From G964020055 sp964020055 (GTDB taxonomy: Bacteria > Pseudomonadota > Alphaproteobacteria > WRAU01 > Hepatincolaceae): a stretch of 64,000 nt of DNA. The translations under genes were made by a program, and so were the position numbers. The notes beneath the pieces are model-generated. The model searched no databases. It worked only from the letters and a program-made list of their open reading frames with translations, and was not told where the DNA came from. Location: NCBI GenBank assembly GCA_964020055.1, contig OZ026533.1, forward strand, positions 868,001 through 932,000, given 5' to 3'. Of the stretch, positions 43,839-53,049 are shown piece after piece. Within the stretch, counting starts at the first letter, position 1; every line of letters starts with the position of its first letter.

Positions 43839-45200
43839 TTAATTTAAAGGAAGTTCATCAATACTTTCATTAGGTATTGATGTTCTTTCAGATGAAGAAA
43901 GCATTTTATTTTTTTGATTACTATAAGTAATATTTTTATTTTCTTGAATAATTTCTTCTTTTTCTTGTGATTTTTTTCTAATATCTACTTTTTTTATAAG
44001 ATTTTTATAATCTTTTTCTGCATTAGGAAGGTTTATTGGAGAATTATCATCTTTTAATACATCTAATTCTTTTTTATATAAATTTAATTCTTCTTTTGGA
44101 TTTTCTAAAACTTCTGTATTTTTATCTTCATTTGCATTAGATACATTTTTTTCTTCTAAATTTATTATTTCATTATCTTGTTTTATATCTGAAGATGGTA
44201 AATATTTTGAAACTGAATTTTCTTCCTTGGTAGTACTCACATCAGGTGTATTTTTACCTGGATAATCTGCTAACTTTTTTGGTTGTAATAATTTAAAAGA
44301 CATGTAGTCTTCATTATTATCTAGATTATTATTTTTTGGTATTGGACTAGTAATATTTGAATTATCTGGTATATTTTTGTCTTCTTTTTTTGTTTCAGCA
44401 TAATTATCATCTTTATGTTGTGTAATAGACTTTAACGATATATTTTTTTCTTCTGATTTTTCTTCTGTTTCGTTAATGTTTTTTTCTTTGTTTATACCTA
44501 AATAAACACTTTCGTATGTAGATTGTTGTGTGTTTTTATCTGTTTGTTCTATGTTTTTCTTTATTATTTCTGGAGCTTTATTTATTTTTTCATTTTCACC
44601 ACTATTGTCTGCTTTTGATATTGTAACTGTAGTATTGTAAGAATATGGTTTGTTTTTTTCTATATTATCTATTTTTGGTATTTTTAAGTTTATATTATAT
44701 TCAGAAACAGCATTAGTTTTTTTATTTACTGCAGGACTTTTTTTAGTTACTACAAAATTATGCTTTAAGGTTCTTGTATTATCATTTACACTTTTTTGAT
44801 TTTTAGAAACATTAGTATCTTTTTTAACAGATGATTTTATTACTTTTGTAGTATTATTATTTGCTTTTTTTATTTTTGTGGTACTATTTTTAAGAATAGC
44901 GGTATTTTTTGCAGGAGCAGATTTGGTTACAATTGGCTTAACTTCTGTTTTAGTGTAACTATTGTTTTTGCTAAGTTTTTCTGTTGTATTTTCAAATTTA
45001 GTAGATGCTTGTTTTTTAATTTCATCTGGAGATAATATAGGAGCATTTAAATTAGTTTTAGAATAACCAAATGTTTCTTTTTCTTCTGTATTTACAGTAG
45101 ATTTTTTAGAAGATACATATTGGATTATACTATCTGCGTTAGCATAGTTAACATTTATGAAAACTATAAAAAGTAACAACGTAAGACGTAACAAATTCAT
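43839..45200 (-). CDS. Secreted, intrinsically disordered Lys/Asn/Glu-rich protein
   Basis: A 453-residue protein with a clear signal peptide (about 1-23, ending YANA) and then almost only polar residues (Lys, Asn, Glu, Ser, Thr), with no recognised domain, no cysteine pairs and no membrane helix. Repeated Lys-Asn-rich and TKI/TKV stretches occur at residues 90-160, and acidic segments follow. It would be a long flexible periplasmic or exported protein. Its function is unknown. It sits next to another unknown gene inside the rsmG-mnmG block. Confidence 0.65.
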   Translation of the reverse strand: MNLLRLTLLLFIVFINVNYANADSIIQYVSSKKSTVNTEEKETFGYSKTNLNAPILSPDEIKKQASTKFENTTEKLSKNNSYTKTEVKPIVTKSAPAKNTAILKNSTTKIKKANNNTTKVIKSSVKKDTNVSKNQKSVNDNTRTLKHNFVVTKKSPAVNKKTNAVSEYNINLKIPKIDNIEKNKPYSYNTTVTISKADNSGENEKINKAPEIIKKNIEQTDKNTQQSTYESVYLGINKEKNINETEEKSEEKNISLKSITQHKDDNYAETKKEDKNIPDNSNITSPIPKNNNLDNNEDYMSFKLLQPKKLADYPGKNTPDVSTTKEENSVSKYLPSSDIKQDNEIINLEEKNVSNANEDKNTEVLENPKEELNLYKKELDVLKDDNSPINLPNAEKDYKNLIKKVDIRKKSQEKEEIIQENKNITYSNQKNKMLSSSERTSIPNESIDELPLN

Positions 45201-45299
45201 TCAAAAACCTTTTTTTTAACACAAAAATCAAATAATTTTATCATTTATAAAATTATTACGATTTCATTTAGACATTTTTTTATATATGTAGATATTATA

Positions 45300-47189
45300 C
45301 TAATTTTGCTTGTTACAATCTAATTTTTTCATATATGTTAATATAGCAACTATTGAAGATGGGGTTGTTCCTTTTATTCTAGATGCAGATCCTATAGTTT
45401 CTGGCCTTATTTTAGAGAATTTTTCTACCATTTCTGCAGATAATGAAGGTATAGAAGAATAATTTATAGAATTTGGAATTTTTAGTTTTTCTTCTTTAGT
45501 AAGTTTTTTTATTTCTTCATTTTGTCTTTTCAAATAAACAGAATATTTACAATCAGTATTTATCAAATTTAAAATATCTGAGTTTATAGTATTAATTTCT
45601 GGAAATGCCTTGATCAAATTTTCTATAGTTATTGGAGAAAAACTTAATATTTCTAGTGCTGTTCTTCTTATTCCATCTAAATTTATTTGAATTCCTAAAT
45701 TAGATAGTTCATTGGGGGTTGCTTTTAATGATTCAAGTAATTTTTTAGCTTCTTTTATTTTATTTAATTTATTTTCTAAATTTTGATATCTTTCTTTTGA
45801 TACTATACCAAATTTATATCCTTTTTCAGTTAATCTTTGATCTGCTGTTTCTGCTCTTAAATGCAACCTATATTCTGCTCTAGAACTAAACATTCTATAT
45901 GGCTCTATTACTCCTTGATGAATTAAATCATCAATCATAACACCTATATATGAATCATGACGAGTTAAAGTGAAATATTCATCATTCTCATTTTTATTTA
46001 AATTATTAGAGTATATTGCTGCATTTGTTCCTGCTATAAGACCTTGGCCTGCTGCTTCTTCATAACCTGTTGTTCCATTTATTTGTCCTGCTAAAAATAA
46101 GCCAGATATTTTTTTAGTTTCCAAATTAGATTTTAGTTCTTGAGGATTGATATAATCATATTCTATTGCATAACCATATCTTAAAATTTCTACCTTCTCT
46201 AAACCTTTCATGCTTTTAATAAATGCATCTTGTACATCTTCTGGTAAAGAAGTAGAAATTCCATTAGGATAAACAGTATTTAGATTTAATCCTTCAGGCT
46301 CTAAAAATATTTGGTGTTTATCTCTATGAGCAAATCTTACTATTTTATCTTCTATAGATGGACAATATCTTGGACCCTTACCTGAAATATTTCCACTGTA
46401 CATAGCAGATTTTGCTATATTATTTTTGATTATTTCATGTGTTTTTGAATTTGTTTCTGTTATATAACAAGAAATTTGTGGAACTTTTATATCTTTATTC
46501 AAAAATGAAAAAGGAGTAGGGATATCATCTCCTTTTTGTTCTATTAACACAGACCAATCTATTGTTTCTTTATTTAATCTTGCAGGAGTTCCTGTTTTTA
46601 GTCTACCTAATTCAAAGTTACAACTTTTCAAAAAATTAGATAATCCTATTGAAGACTTAGCTCCATATCTACCACCAATTTTATTTTCACAACCTACATG
46701 GATAACACCATTAAGAAAAGTTCCTGTAGATATTACAACTGAATTTGTATTTAAAATTGTATTATCTGTTAACACAACCTGACTTATTTTACCTTCTTTG
46801 AGTAAAATGTTTTCAACCTGAGCTTCTATAATTTCTAAATTATATTTAAAAACATATTCATTTATTTCTTTTAAACTTGCATACTTATATAATTCTCTAT
46901 CAGATTGAGTTCTTGGACCTCTAACAGCAGATCCCTTACTTGCATTTAATATTCTAAATTGAATTCCTGAAGCATCAGCAATTTTGCCCATTAAGCCATC
47001 TAAAGCATCTATTTCTCTTACTATATGACCCTTACCTATACCACCTATAGCTGGGTTACAAGACATTTCTCCTATGTCATTTTTTGATATTGTTATTAAT
47101 GCTACTTTAGCCTTAGCTCTGCAAGCTGCTGCTGCTGCTTCTAAACCTGCATGACCTGCACCAATAACTATTACATCATAATTAATCAT
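45300..47189 (-). CDS. mnmG: tRNA uridine-5-carboxymethylaminomethyl modification enzyme MnmG
   Basis: MnmG (GidA) with MnmE makes the cmnm5U wobble modification. The 629-residue protein has the FAD motif VIVIGAGHAGLEAA, SCNPAIGGIGKGHIVREIDALDG, RTQSDRELY, and the C-terminal GASRIKGTTPSS-like end (ASRIKGTTPSSI). GGAA lies eight bases before ATG 47189; the in-frame TTG at 47204 overlaps the end of mnmE, so I do not use it. Its partner mnmE is immediately upstream. Confidence 0.96.
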   Translation of the reverse strand: MINYDVIVIGAGHAGLEAAAAACRAKAKVALITISKNDIGEMSCNPAIGGIGKGHIVREIDALDGLMGKIADASGIQFRILNASKGSAVRGPRTQSDRELYKYASLKEINEYVFKYNLEIIEAQVENILLKEGKISQVVLTDNTILNTNSVVISTGTFLNGVIHVGCENKIGGRYGAKSSIGLSNFLKSCNFELGRLKTGTPARLNKETIDWSVLIEQKGDDIPTPFSFLNKDIKVPQISCYITETNSKTHEIIKNNIAKSAMYSGNISGKGPRYCPSIEDKIVRFAHRDKHQIFLEPEGLNLNTVYPNGISTSLPEDVQDAFIKSMKGLEKVEILRYGYAIEYDYINPQELKSNLETKKISGLFLAGQINGTTGYEEAAGQGLIAGTNAAIYSNNLNKNENDEYFTLTRHDSYIGVMIDDLIHQGVIEPYRMFSSRAEYRLHLRAETADQRLTEKGYKFGIVSKERYQNLENKLNKIKEAKKLLESLKATPNELSNLGIQINLDGIRRTALEILSFSPITIENLIKAFPEINTINSDILNLINTDCKYSVYLKRQNEEIKKLTKEEKLKIPNSINYSSIPSLSAEMVEKFSKIRPETIGSASRIKGTTPSSIVAILTYMKKLDCNKQN

Positions 47190-47193
47190 ATAT

Positions 47194-48561
47194 TTATTTT
47201 CCAATACAAAAATTACTAAAGATTACACCTAGTATATCTTCTATATCTACTTTACCTAAAATTCTACCAATTTCATTCAATGCATTTCTTAAATGAAATG
47301 ATGCTATAACTACATCTTCTGAATATTTTAAAGAAAGATTTATTTCTTCAAGACAATTGAAAATTATTTCGTTATGCCTTTGATGTACAACTATAGGGTC
47401 TTCAAATATAGAAGTGATTTCTTCTAAAGTTTTTATAATCTTATTTTTTAATTCATCAAAGCCAATATTATTTTTTATAGAAACTAAAAAATATTCTTTT
47501 ATATTTTTTTCTTTTAAAAAATCACTAACATTATTATTAGGTTGGCTCAAGTCAACTTTATTAACTACTACTATAGTATTATCATTATCTTCTTCATTTA
47601 AAAAGAATTTTATAGATTCGTAACTTTCTTCTAATTTGGTTATATCAAGTATTATTATTTTTATATCTGTTTCTTTTGCTTTACTTATAGCTCTTTTTAT
47701 TCCCTCTTTTTCTATAGTATCTTTAGTATTAGAGCGAATTCCTGCTGTATCTGCTAAATTTACCGGATAACCTGATATTTCTAATTGAATTTCTACTACA
47801 TCTCTTGTAGTACCTTCTAAATCAGAAACTATTGATATATCTTGATTTGATATAGCGTTTATAAAAGATGACTTACCTACATTAGGAGATCCTAATATTG
47901 CTAGGTTTATACCATTTTTTATTTTTACTATTTTTTTAGAATTTATATATTCCTTTTTAATATCATTTTCTAATATTTTTAGCTTCTTTATAGCATCATC
48001 AAACAACTTTTCTGGTATATCTTCTTCGGAAAAATCTATAGATGCTTCATAAAATGCTAAAATATCCTGAAGATCTGAATACCATTTCTCATAACCTTTT
48101 GCTATATCACCTGTTAAACCTCTTATAGCTTGCTTTCTTTGTAAAGTAGTTTGTGAATTTATTAGATCATTTATACCTTCTACTTGAGTTAAAGTTAGTT
48201 TATTATTTTCTAATGCTTGTTTTGTAAATTCTCCTTGATCTGCTAACCTGTGATCTTTACAATTTGAAAGTTCATAAAGTAAATCTTTTATTACAGACTT
48301 AGATCCATGTACATGATATTCAACCATATTTTCGCCAGTATAACTTTTTCCTTCTTCAAATCTAACTATTAAGGGAATATCTATTATTTCTGAATTACTA
48401 TTATAAATATTAGATAAAACCATTTTATTAGCTGGAAAATTAGAAATTTCTTTTTTAGTAATTTTTTTTAAAGAAAGAAAAGAATTAGGTCCTGAAACTC
48501 TTATTATAGCAATTGCTGACTTTACAAAAGCAGTTGATAAGGCAAATATTGTGTTATTCAT
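47194..48561 (-). CDS. mnmE: tRNA modification GTPase MnmE
   Basis: MnmE (ThdF/TrmE) works with MnmG. The 455-residue protein has the formyl-THF-binding N-terminal domain (IFALSTAFVKSAIAIIRVSG), helical domain, GTPase motifs GSPNVGKSSFINAI, EGTTRDVVE, DTAGIR and NKVD, and the C-terminal CIGK that carries the functional Cys. Length is normal. It is 8 bp downstream of coaE on the same strand. Confidence 0.97.
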   Translation of the reverse strand: MNNTIFALSTAFVKSAIAIIRVSGPNSFLSLKKITKKEISNFPANKMVLSNIYNSNSEIIDIPLIVRFEEGKSYTGENMVEYHVHGSKSVIKDLLYELSNCKDHRLADQGEFTKQALENNKLTLTQVEGINDLINSQTTLQRKQAIRGLTGDIAKGYEKWYSDLQDILAFYEASIDFSEEDIPEKLFDDAIKKLKILENDIKKEYINSKKIVKIKNGINLAILGSPNVGKSSFINAISNQDISIVSDLEGTTRDVVEIQLEISGYPVNLADTAGIRSNTKDTIEKEGIKRAISKAKETDIKIIILDITKLEESYESIKFFLNEEDNDNTIVVVNKVDLSQPNNNVSDFLKEKNIKEYFLVSIKNNIGFDELKNKIIKTLEEITSIFEDPIVVHQRHNEIIFNCLEEINLSLKYSEDVVIASFHLRNALNEIGRILGKVDIEDILGVIFSNFCIGK

Positions 48562-48569
48562 TTTTTATT

Positions 48570-49163
48570 TTATGATAAAATTTTTTTTACTATTTTTTTT
48601 AAATTATTTTTAGTTAAATTCGTTGTATCTACAACTATATCTGAATTATTTATTTTTTTATCTAATAAGATATTTTGTCTATCATTAAATTTTATAAAAA
48701 GGTCTTCAGAAACACCTTTTCTATTCATAAACCTGTTTTTTTGTATATCTGGAGAACAAGTTAAATAAACTATATAATCACATAAATTATTAAGATTAGA
48801 TTCAAATAATATAGCAGTTTCTAAAAAAAAATATTTTTTTCTTAAAATAAAAGATAAAAATATCAAAAATTTTATATGTTTTTTTACTTTATGATGAATT
48901 AATTTTTCTAAAATATCTAAATTTTTATCAAAATTGTTAAAAATAATTTTTTTTAATAATTCCATATCTAACTTGTAAAAAAAATATTTTTTACTAATAG
49001 CTTCAGGAAAATATTTATATAATATTTTTATAAAACTTCTTTTTTTGTAAAGTTTTTTTACAAATTTATCCGTATAAAAAACAGGATAACCGTATTTTTC
49101 TATTTCTTTACAAAATGTAGTTTTCCCTACAGCTATATTACCTGTTATACCTATTACATTCAT
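48570..49163 (-). CDS. coaE: Dephospho-CoA kinase
   Basis: CoaE does the last step of coenzyme A synthesis. The 197-residue protein has the P-loop GITGNIAVGKTTF, YPVFYTDKFVKKLY, and VYLTCSPDIQKNRFMNRKG. It overlaps aroE by 4 bp at the start. aroE-coaE is a usual alphaproteobacterial pair near the origin. Confidence 0.93.
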   Translation of the reverse strand: MNVIGITGNIAVGKTTFCKEIEKYGYPVFYTDKFVKKLYKKRSFIKILYKYFPEAISKKYFFYKLDMELLKKIIFNNFDKNLDILEKLIHHKVKKHIKFLIFLSFILRKKYFFLETAILFESNLNNLCDYIVYLTCSPDIQKNRFMNRKGVSEDLFIKFNDRQNILLDKKINNSDIVVDTTNLTKNNLKKIVKKILS

Positions 49164-49954
49164 ATAGATAATTCTTTTATTAATTTTTCTATTTTATTTT
49201 TAGACAATAAGATATTTTTATCAAACCAAATATTAAAATTTTTATTAGCTTGTAAAATTAACATATAAATTCCATTAATTAATTTTATATTTTTATTTTT
49301 CATATATTGCAAAATTATTGTATTGTTAAACCTATAATTTACATCATACACACACAATATGTTTTTATCTTTAACAAATGATTTGATATCTGAGTTATTA
49401 AATAAAATTTCTAATGAAACAGATGTAGCATTTATCAATATATCAATATCACCTTTATAATTTTTATAAAAGTTAGTGTCATCTAAACTTGATAATTTAT
49501 CTACATTTCTGTTATAAATAACTATATTTTTAGATAAATTTTTCAAACAGTAGTATATTAATTTCCCTGTTGAACCAAACCCTATTATAAAAATATTTTT
49601 ATCTTTTAAATCTATATTCAAATAATTTAAACTTTGTAAAAATCCATCATAATCTGTATTGTATGCTGAAATTATTTGATTTTTATATGAAATTGTATTT
49701 ATTGTATTTATTTTTTTTACAACAGAGTCAACATAGATATCTAAATCAGAGTTTATTAAAGTTTCTTTGAAAGGTTGTGTCAAATTTAAACCATTATACC
49801 CATTATCCAATATATTCTTTAATATATTAAAATTTAAATATTCAATATCAATTAATTCATAACTAGCTGATAATAAATTCTCTTTAAACCAGTATTCATA
49901 TATTCTAGGTGATATTGAGTAATTAATATTTGTTCCAATTAAAGCATATTTCAT
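49160..49954 (-). CDS. aroE: Shikimate dehydrogenase
   Basis: AroE reduces 3-dehydroshikimate in aromatic amino acid synthesis. The 264-residue protein has NYSISPRIYEYWF, the catalytic-Lys motif LNLTQPFKE, NTDYDGFLQSL and the NADP-binding FIIGFGSTGKLIYY. It is the first gene to the left of the candidate origin and points away from it. No maf gene accompanies it here. Confidence 0.9.
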   Translation of the reverse strand: MKYALIGTNINYSISPRIYEYWFKENLLSASYELIDIEYLNFNILKNILDNGYNGLNLTQPFKETLINSDLDIYVDSVVKKINTINTISYKNQIISAYNTDYDGFLQSLNYLNIDLKDKNIFIIGFGSTGKLIYYCLKNLSKNIVIYNRNVDKLSSLDDTNFYKNYKGDIDILINATSVSLEILFNNSDIKSFVKDKNILCVYDVNYRFNNTIILQYMKNKNIKLINGIYMLILQANKNFNIWFDKNILLSKNKIEKLIKELSI

Positions 49955-49969
49955 ATTTTAAAACACAAT

Positions 49970-50176
49970 TGTTAATAATAGGTTAATAAAATTGTTAATT
50001 ATATGTTAATAATATGTAATTTTATGTATATATTATTCATTAACATTTGATTAACATAAATACTTACTATATTATTAACAAGAGTAGCAATTGTTGAAAT
50101 TAATATTTGTTTTTATAAACATTAGTTATAAGGTACTTTAAATAACTAATTTTAATTAGTTGTTTAGTTATTAACA
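49970..50176. repeat. Four TTATTAACA 9-mers in the candidate origin
   Basis: Copies at 49970-49978 and 50004-50012 (minus orientation), and 50072-50080 and 50168-50176 (plus orientation). TTATTAACA differs from the DnaA box TTATCCACA only at the two central bases, so these may be diverged DnaA sites. The first two overlap the CtrA-like motifs. Confidence 0.6.
49972..50054. promoter_or_regulatory. Three CtrA-type full sites (TTAA-N7-TTAA)
   Basis: Exact matches at 49972-49986, 49995-50009 and 50040-50054. CtrA represses initiation at the Caulobacter origin and binds the origin of Rickettsia through such sites. Roughly half a match would be expected by chance in this gap at its base composition, so three within 83 bp is suggestive, not proof. 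Confidence 0.5.
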
Positions 50177-50385
50177 ATTTAACATATTAATAATAATAAT
50201 AATAAATAATATATATATATAATAATTTAATATATATATATTAAATGTTTAAACCCTATATAAATTATATGCTTGCAAAAATTATAAAATTTGTTTATTT
50301 TAGTATTGTTTATTCTCAAACTAATTTTCTTTATGAAATTTTCAGTAAAAATTAATTAATCATAACATATGAGCTTCAATAAATT

Positions 50386-51657
50386 ATGGATATTATTGTC
50401 AATAATCTTACAGAATTAAGATCTAAAAGTCTACATTCTTTAGTAGATTTCGCCAAATCATTAGAAATAGAAAATTGTTCTGATCTAAAAAAACAAGATT
50501 TAATGTTTTCTATATTAAAAAAATTATCTTCTCAAAATATTTCAATAATAGGTGAGGGAGTATTAGAAATATTATCTGATGGATATGGATTTTTAAGATC
50601 TCCAGATGGTAACTATTTACCCGGTCCAGATGATATTTATGTGTCTCCTAATCAAATCAGAAAAATAGGTTTAAAAACTGGTGATACTGTACAAGGTGAA
50701 ATAAGATCACCAAAAGAAAGTGAAAGATATTTTGCTTTAAAAAAAGTAAATATGGTTAATTTTGTAGAACCTTGCAATCTGAAACAAAGAGTAAACTTTG
50801 ATGATCTGACGGCTTTGTATCCAGAAGAAAGATTATGCATGGAAATTGAAAATTCTACAGATGCTGATAAAACACCAAGAATTTTAGATTTGATTTCTCC
50901 AATAGGTAAAGGACAAAGGGCTTTAATAGTAGCCCCTCCAAGGACAGGTAAAACTGTTATGCTACAAAATATAGCAAAATCTATAACAACTAATTATCCA
51001 GAGTGTTATTTGATTGTTCTTCTTATAGATGAAAGACCAGAAGAAGTAACAGATATGATTCGTTCTGTAAAAGGTGAAGTGGTAAGTTCTACTTTTGATG
51101 AAGCACCAACAAGACATATACAAGTTGCTGAAATTGTTTTAGAAAAAGCAAAAAGATTAGTTGAAAATAAAAAAGATGTTGTTATTTTATTAGATTCTAT
51201 AACAAAATTAGCAAGAGCATATAATACAGTAACTCCTTCATCTGGTAAGGTTCTTACAGGTGGTGTAGATGCAAATGCATTGCAGAAACCTAAAAGAATA
51301 TTTGGTGCTGCTAGAAATGTAGAAGAAGGTGGTTCTTTAACAATAATATCTACAACATTAGTTGAAACAGGTTCTAAAATGGATGATGTTATATTTGAAG
51401 AATTTAAAGGTACAGGTAATGCTGAAATCATTTTAGATAGAAAGATATCAGATAAAAGAATATTCCCAGCAATTGATATAACAAAATCTGGTACTCGTAA
51501 AGAAGAGCTTATTGTTGGTCAAGCTATGTTATCTAGAATGTGGGTTTTAAGAAGACTTCTTATTCAAATGCAACCTGGTGATGCATTAGAATTTTTATTA
51601 GATAAAATGAAATCTTCTAAAAATAATGATGAATTTTTTAATAATATGAATTCTTAG
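50386..51657 (+). CDS. rho: Transcription termination factor Rho
   Basis: Rho is an RNA-dependent ATPase that ends transcription. The 423-residue protein has the Rho_N domain, the RNA-binding cold-shock-like domain (GVLEILSDGYGFLRSPDGNY), Walker A APPRTGKT (about 183-190), YLIVLLIDERPEEVTDM with Walker B, and the Q-loop GSLTIISTTLVETGS. It is the first gene to the right of the candidate origin and points away from it. Confidence 0.98.
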   Translation: MDIIVNNLTELRSKSLHSLVDFAKSLEIENCSDLKKQDLMFSILKKLSSQNISIIGEGVLEILSDGYGFLRSPDGNYLPGPDDIYVSPNQIRKIGLKTGDTVQGEIRSPKESERYFALKKVNMVNFVEPCNLKQRVNFDDLTALYPEERLCMEIENSTDADKTPRILDLISPIGKGQRALIVAPPRTGKTVMLQNIAKSITTNYPECYLIVLLIDERPEEVTDMIRSVKGEVVSSTFDEAPTRHIQVAEIVLEKAKRLVENKKDVVILLDSITKLARAYNTVTPSSGKVLTGGVDANALQKPKRIFGAARNVEEGGSLTIISTTLVETGSKMDDVIFEEFKGTGNAEIILDRKISDKRIFPAIDITKSGTRKEELIVGQAMLSRMWVLRRLLIQMQPGDALEFLLDKMKSSKNNDEFFNNMNS

Positions 51658-51677
51658 TAATTAATACTTTTAATAAA

Positions 51678-52352
51678 ATGAAAGATAGAAAAATTTTATT
51701 AGATACTGAAACAACAGGTTTGAATTATTTTGATAATGATAAAATAATAGAAATAGCTTGTTTAGAACTAATAGATGATCATATTTCTGGTGAAAAGTTT
51801 CATGTATATATAAATCCTCAAATGGTGATACCTCAAGAATCTATAAAAATACACGGTATCACTAATGAACAAGTAAAAGATTCTCCAATATTTTCTGAAA
51901 TAGCAGATGATTTTATAAATTTTATAGGAGATAGTATTATGATAGCTCATAATGCTAGCTTTGATAAAAACTTTATAAATTCAGAACTATCAAAAATCAA
52001 TAAAAATATATATAATACAAATCAATTTATAGATACATTATTTTTAGCAAAAAAATTGTTTCCAAAACAAAAAAATACCCTAGATGCTTTATGTGATAGA
52101 TTTACCATAGATAGGTCATCAAGAAAAGATTATCATGGTGCATTTATTGATATTTTATTATTGAAAGAAGTATATATAAACTTGATAGAAGGTCAGAAAG
52201 ATATATTTGATCATATGAATAATATCAATAATAGCATTTCTAATATAGAATATAATTCTGACTTTACTTATAGAGTTTTTGATTTAGATGATCAAAATTT
52301 AGAAAAACATAATTTATTAATGTCTAAAATAAAAAATAACATTTATAATTAA
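51678..52352 (+). CDS. dnaQ: DNA polymerase III epsilon subunit (DnaQ proofreading exonuclease)
   Basis: A 3'-5' exonuclease of the DEDDh type. The 224-residue protein has Exo I LLDTETTGL, Exo II HNASFDKNF and Exo III YHGAFIDILL. Replicative proofreading should rest on this protein, as the polA exonuclease domain looks inactive. It lies 20 bp after rho; secB, which often follows dnaQ in alphaproteobacteria, is absent here. Confidence 0.94.
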   Translation: MKDRKILLDTETTGLNYFDNDKIIEIACLELIDDHISGEKFHVYINPQMVIPQESIKIHGITNEQVKDSPIFSEIADDFINFIGDSIMIAHNASFDKNFINSELSKINKNIYNTNQFIDTLFLAKKLFPKQKNTLDALCDRFTIDRSSRKDYHGAFIDILLLKEVYINLIEGQKDIFDHMNNINNSISNIEYNSDFTYRVFDLDDQNLEKHNLLMSKIKNNIYN

Positions 52353-52372
52353 TGTATCAACAGGAGTTTATG

Positions 52373-53041
52373 ATGTCATTTATAACAAGTAATATAGAAA
52401 TATTAATATTAATAATTATAATAATAGTTTTATTTTTTATGTTCATAAGAGTATTAGGTAAAAAAATAGGTTATAAAGAACCAGAAAAAACAGTACAACA
52501 TGTAAACCTAGATACTTTGTACAACAAAGGTGAAGCTTTAATAGAAAAAAAAGAAAATATTTATCCTGAAGGTTCTTTACAATATAAGATACATAAAATT
52601 TCTGAAGCACAAACTAATTTTAACGTTAAATCATTTATAGAACAGTCAAAAAAAGCTTTTTTATTGATAACAGAAAAATTTAACAAAGGCGAATTAGAAG
52701 ATATCAAACCTTTTGTTTCTGATAATATTTTTAATATTCTTCATTCTAATAGACAAGAATTAACTAATCAAAATAAATCTATTCTATTTAGATTTGATAC
52801 TTTTTTAATAGCTGATATTTATGATATTAATTTAGATGAAAATAAAATAGCTACTATAAAAGTTAAATTTGTAACTAGACAAATGAAAAAAATAATTCAG
52901 AAATCAATTATTAATAAAAAAACAAATTCTGAAGATTTATCACATAAAGATTTGTCTCAATACACAGATATGTGGGTGTTTACTAAAAATTTAAAAGATA
53001 ATGTTTCAATTTGGAAATTAGAAAAAATACTTTCTGTGTAA
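52373..53041 (+). CDS. Tim44-domain membrane protein
   Basis: A 222-residue protein with one N-terminal membrane helix (about 9-30) and a C-terminal Tim44-like domain (about 70-220; VKSFIEQSKKAFLLITEKFN, and WVFTKNLKDNVSIWKLEKIL). Alphaproteobacterial members are anchored in the inner membrane and are relatives of the mitochondrial import factor Tim44. The ATG at 52373 has AGGAG at a 6-base spacing; codons from 52352 overlap the end of dnaQ. It normally lies near dnaQ, as here. Confidence 0.85.
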   Translation: MSFITSNIEILILIIIIIVLFFMFIRVLGKKIGYKEPEKTVQHVNLDTLYNKGEALIEKKENIYPEGSLQYKIHKISEAQTNFNVKSFIEQSKKAFLLITEKFNKGELEDIKPFVSDNIFNILHSNRQELTNQNKSILFRFDTFLIADIYDINLDENKIATIKVKFVTRQMKKIIQKSIINKKTNSEDLSHKDLSQYTDMWVFTKNLKDNVSIWKLEKILSV

Positions 53042-53049
53042 ATTTTATT

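Larger units (their letters stand above)
49955..50385. other. Candidate chromosomal replication origin (oriC)
   Basis: A 431-bp gene-free gap between divergent aroE and rho. It contains three exact TTAA-N7-TTAA motifs in 49972-50054, four TTATTAACA 9-mers in both orientations, and a 63-bp stretch of only A and T (50184-50246), which would be a natural unwinding element. It lies in the gene neighbourhood where alphaproteobacterial origins are found, and most flanking genes run outward. No canonical DnaA box TTATCCACA is visible, and the high AT content makes some motifs expected by chance. Confidence 0.65.

Noticed and set aside
50184..50246. AT-only stretch with ATA and TA repeats as a microsatellite or CRISPR-like repeat
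   Set aside because: The repeats are simple AT runs without spacers; better read as a possible unwinding element in the candidate origin.
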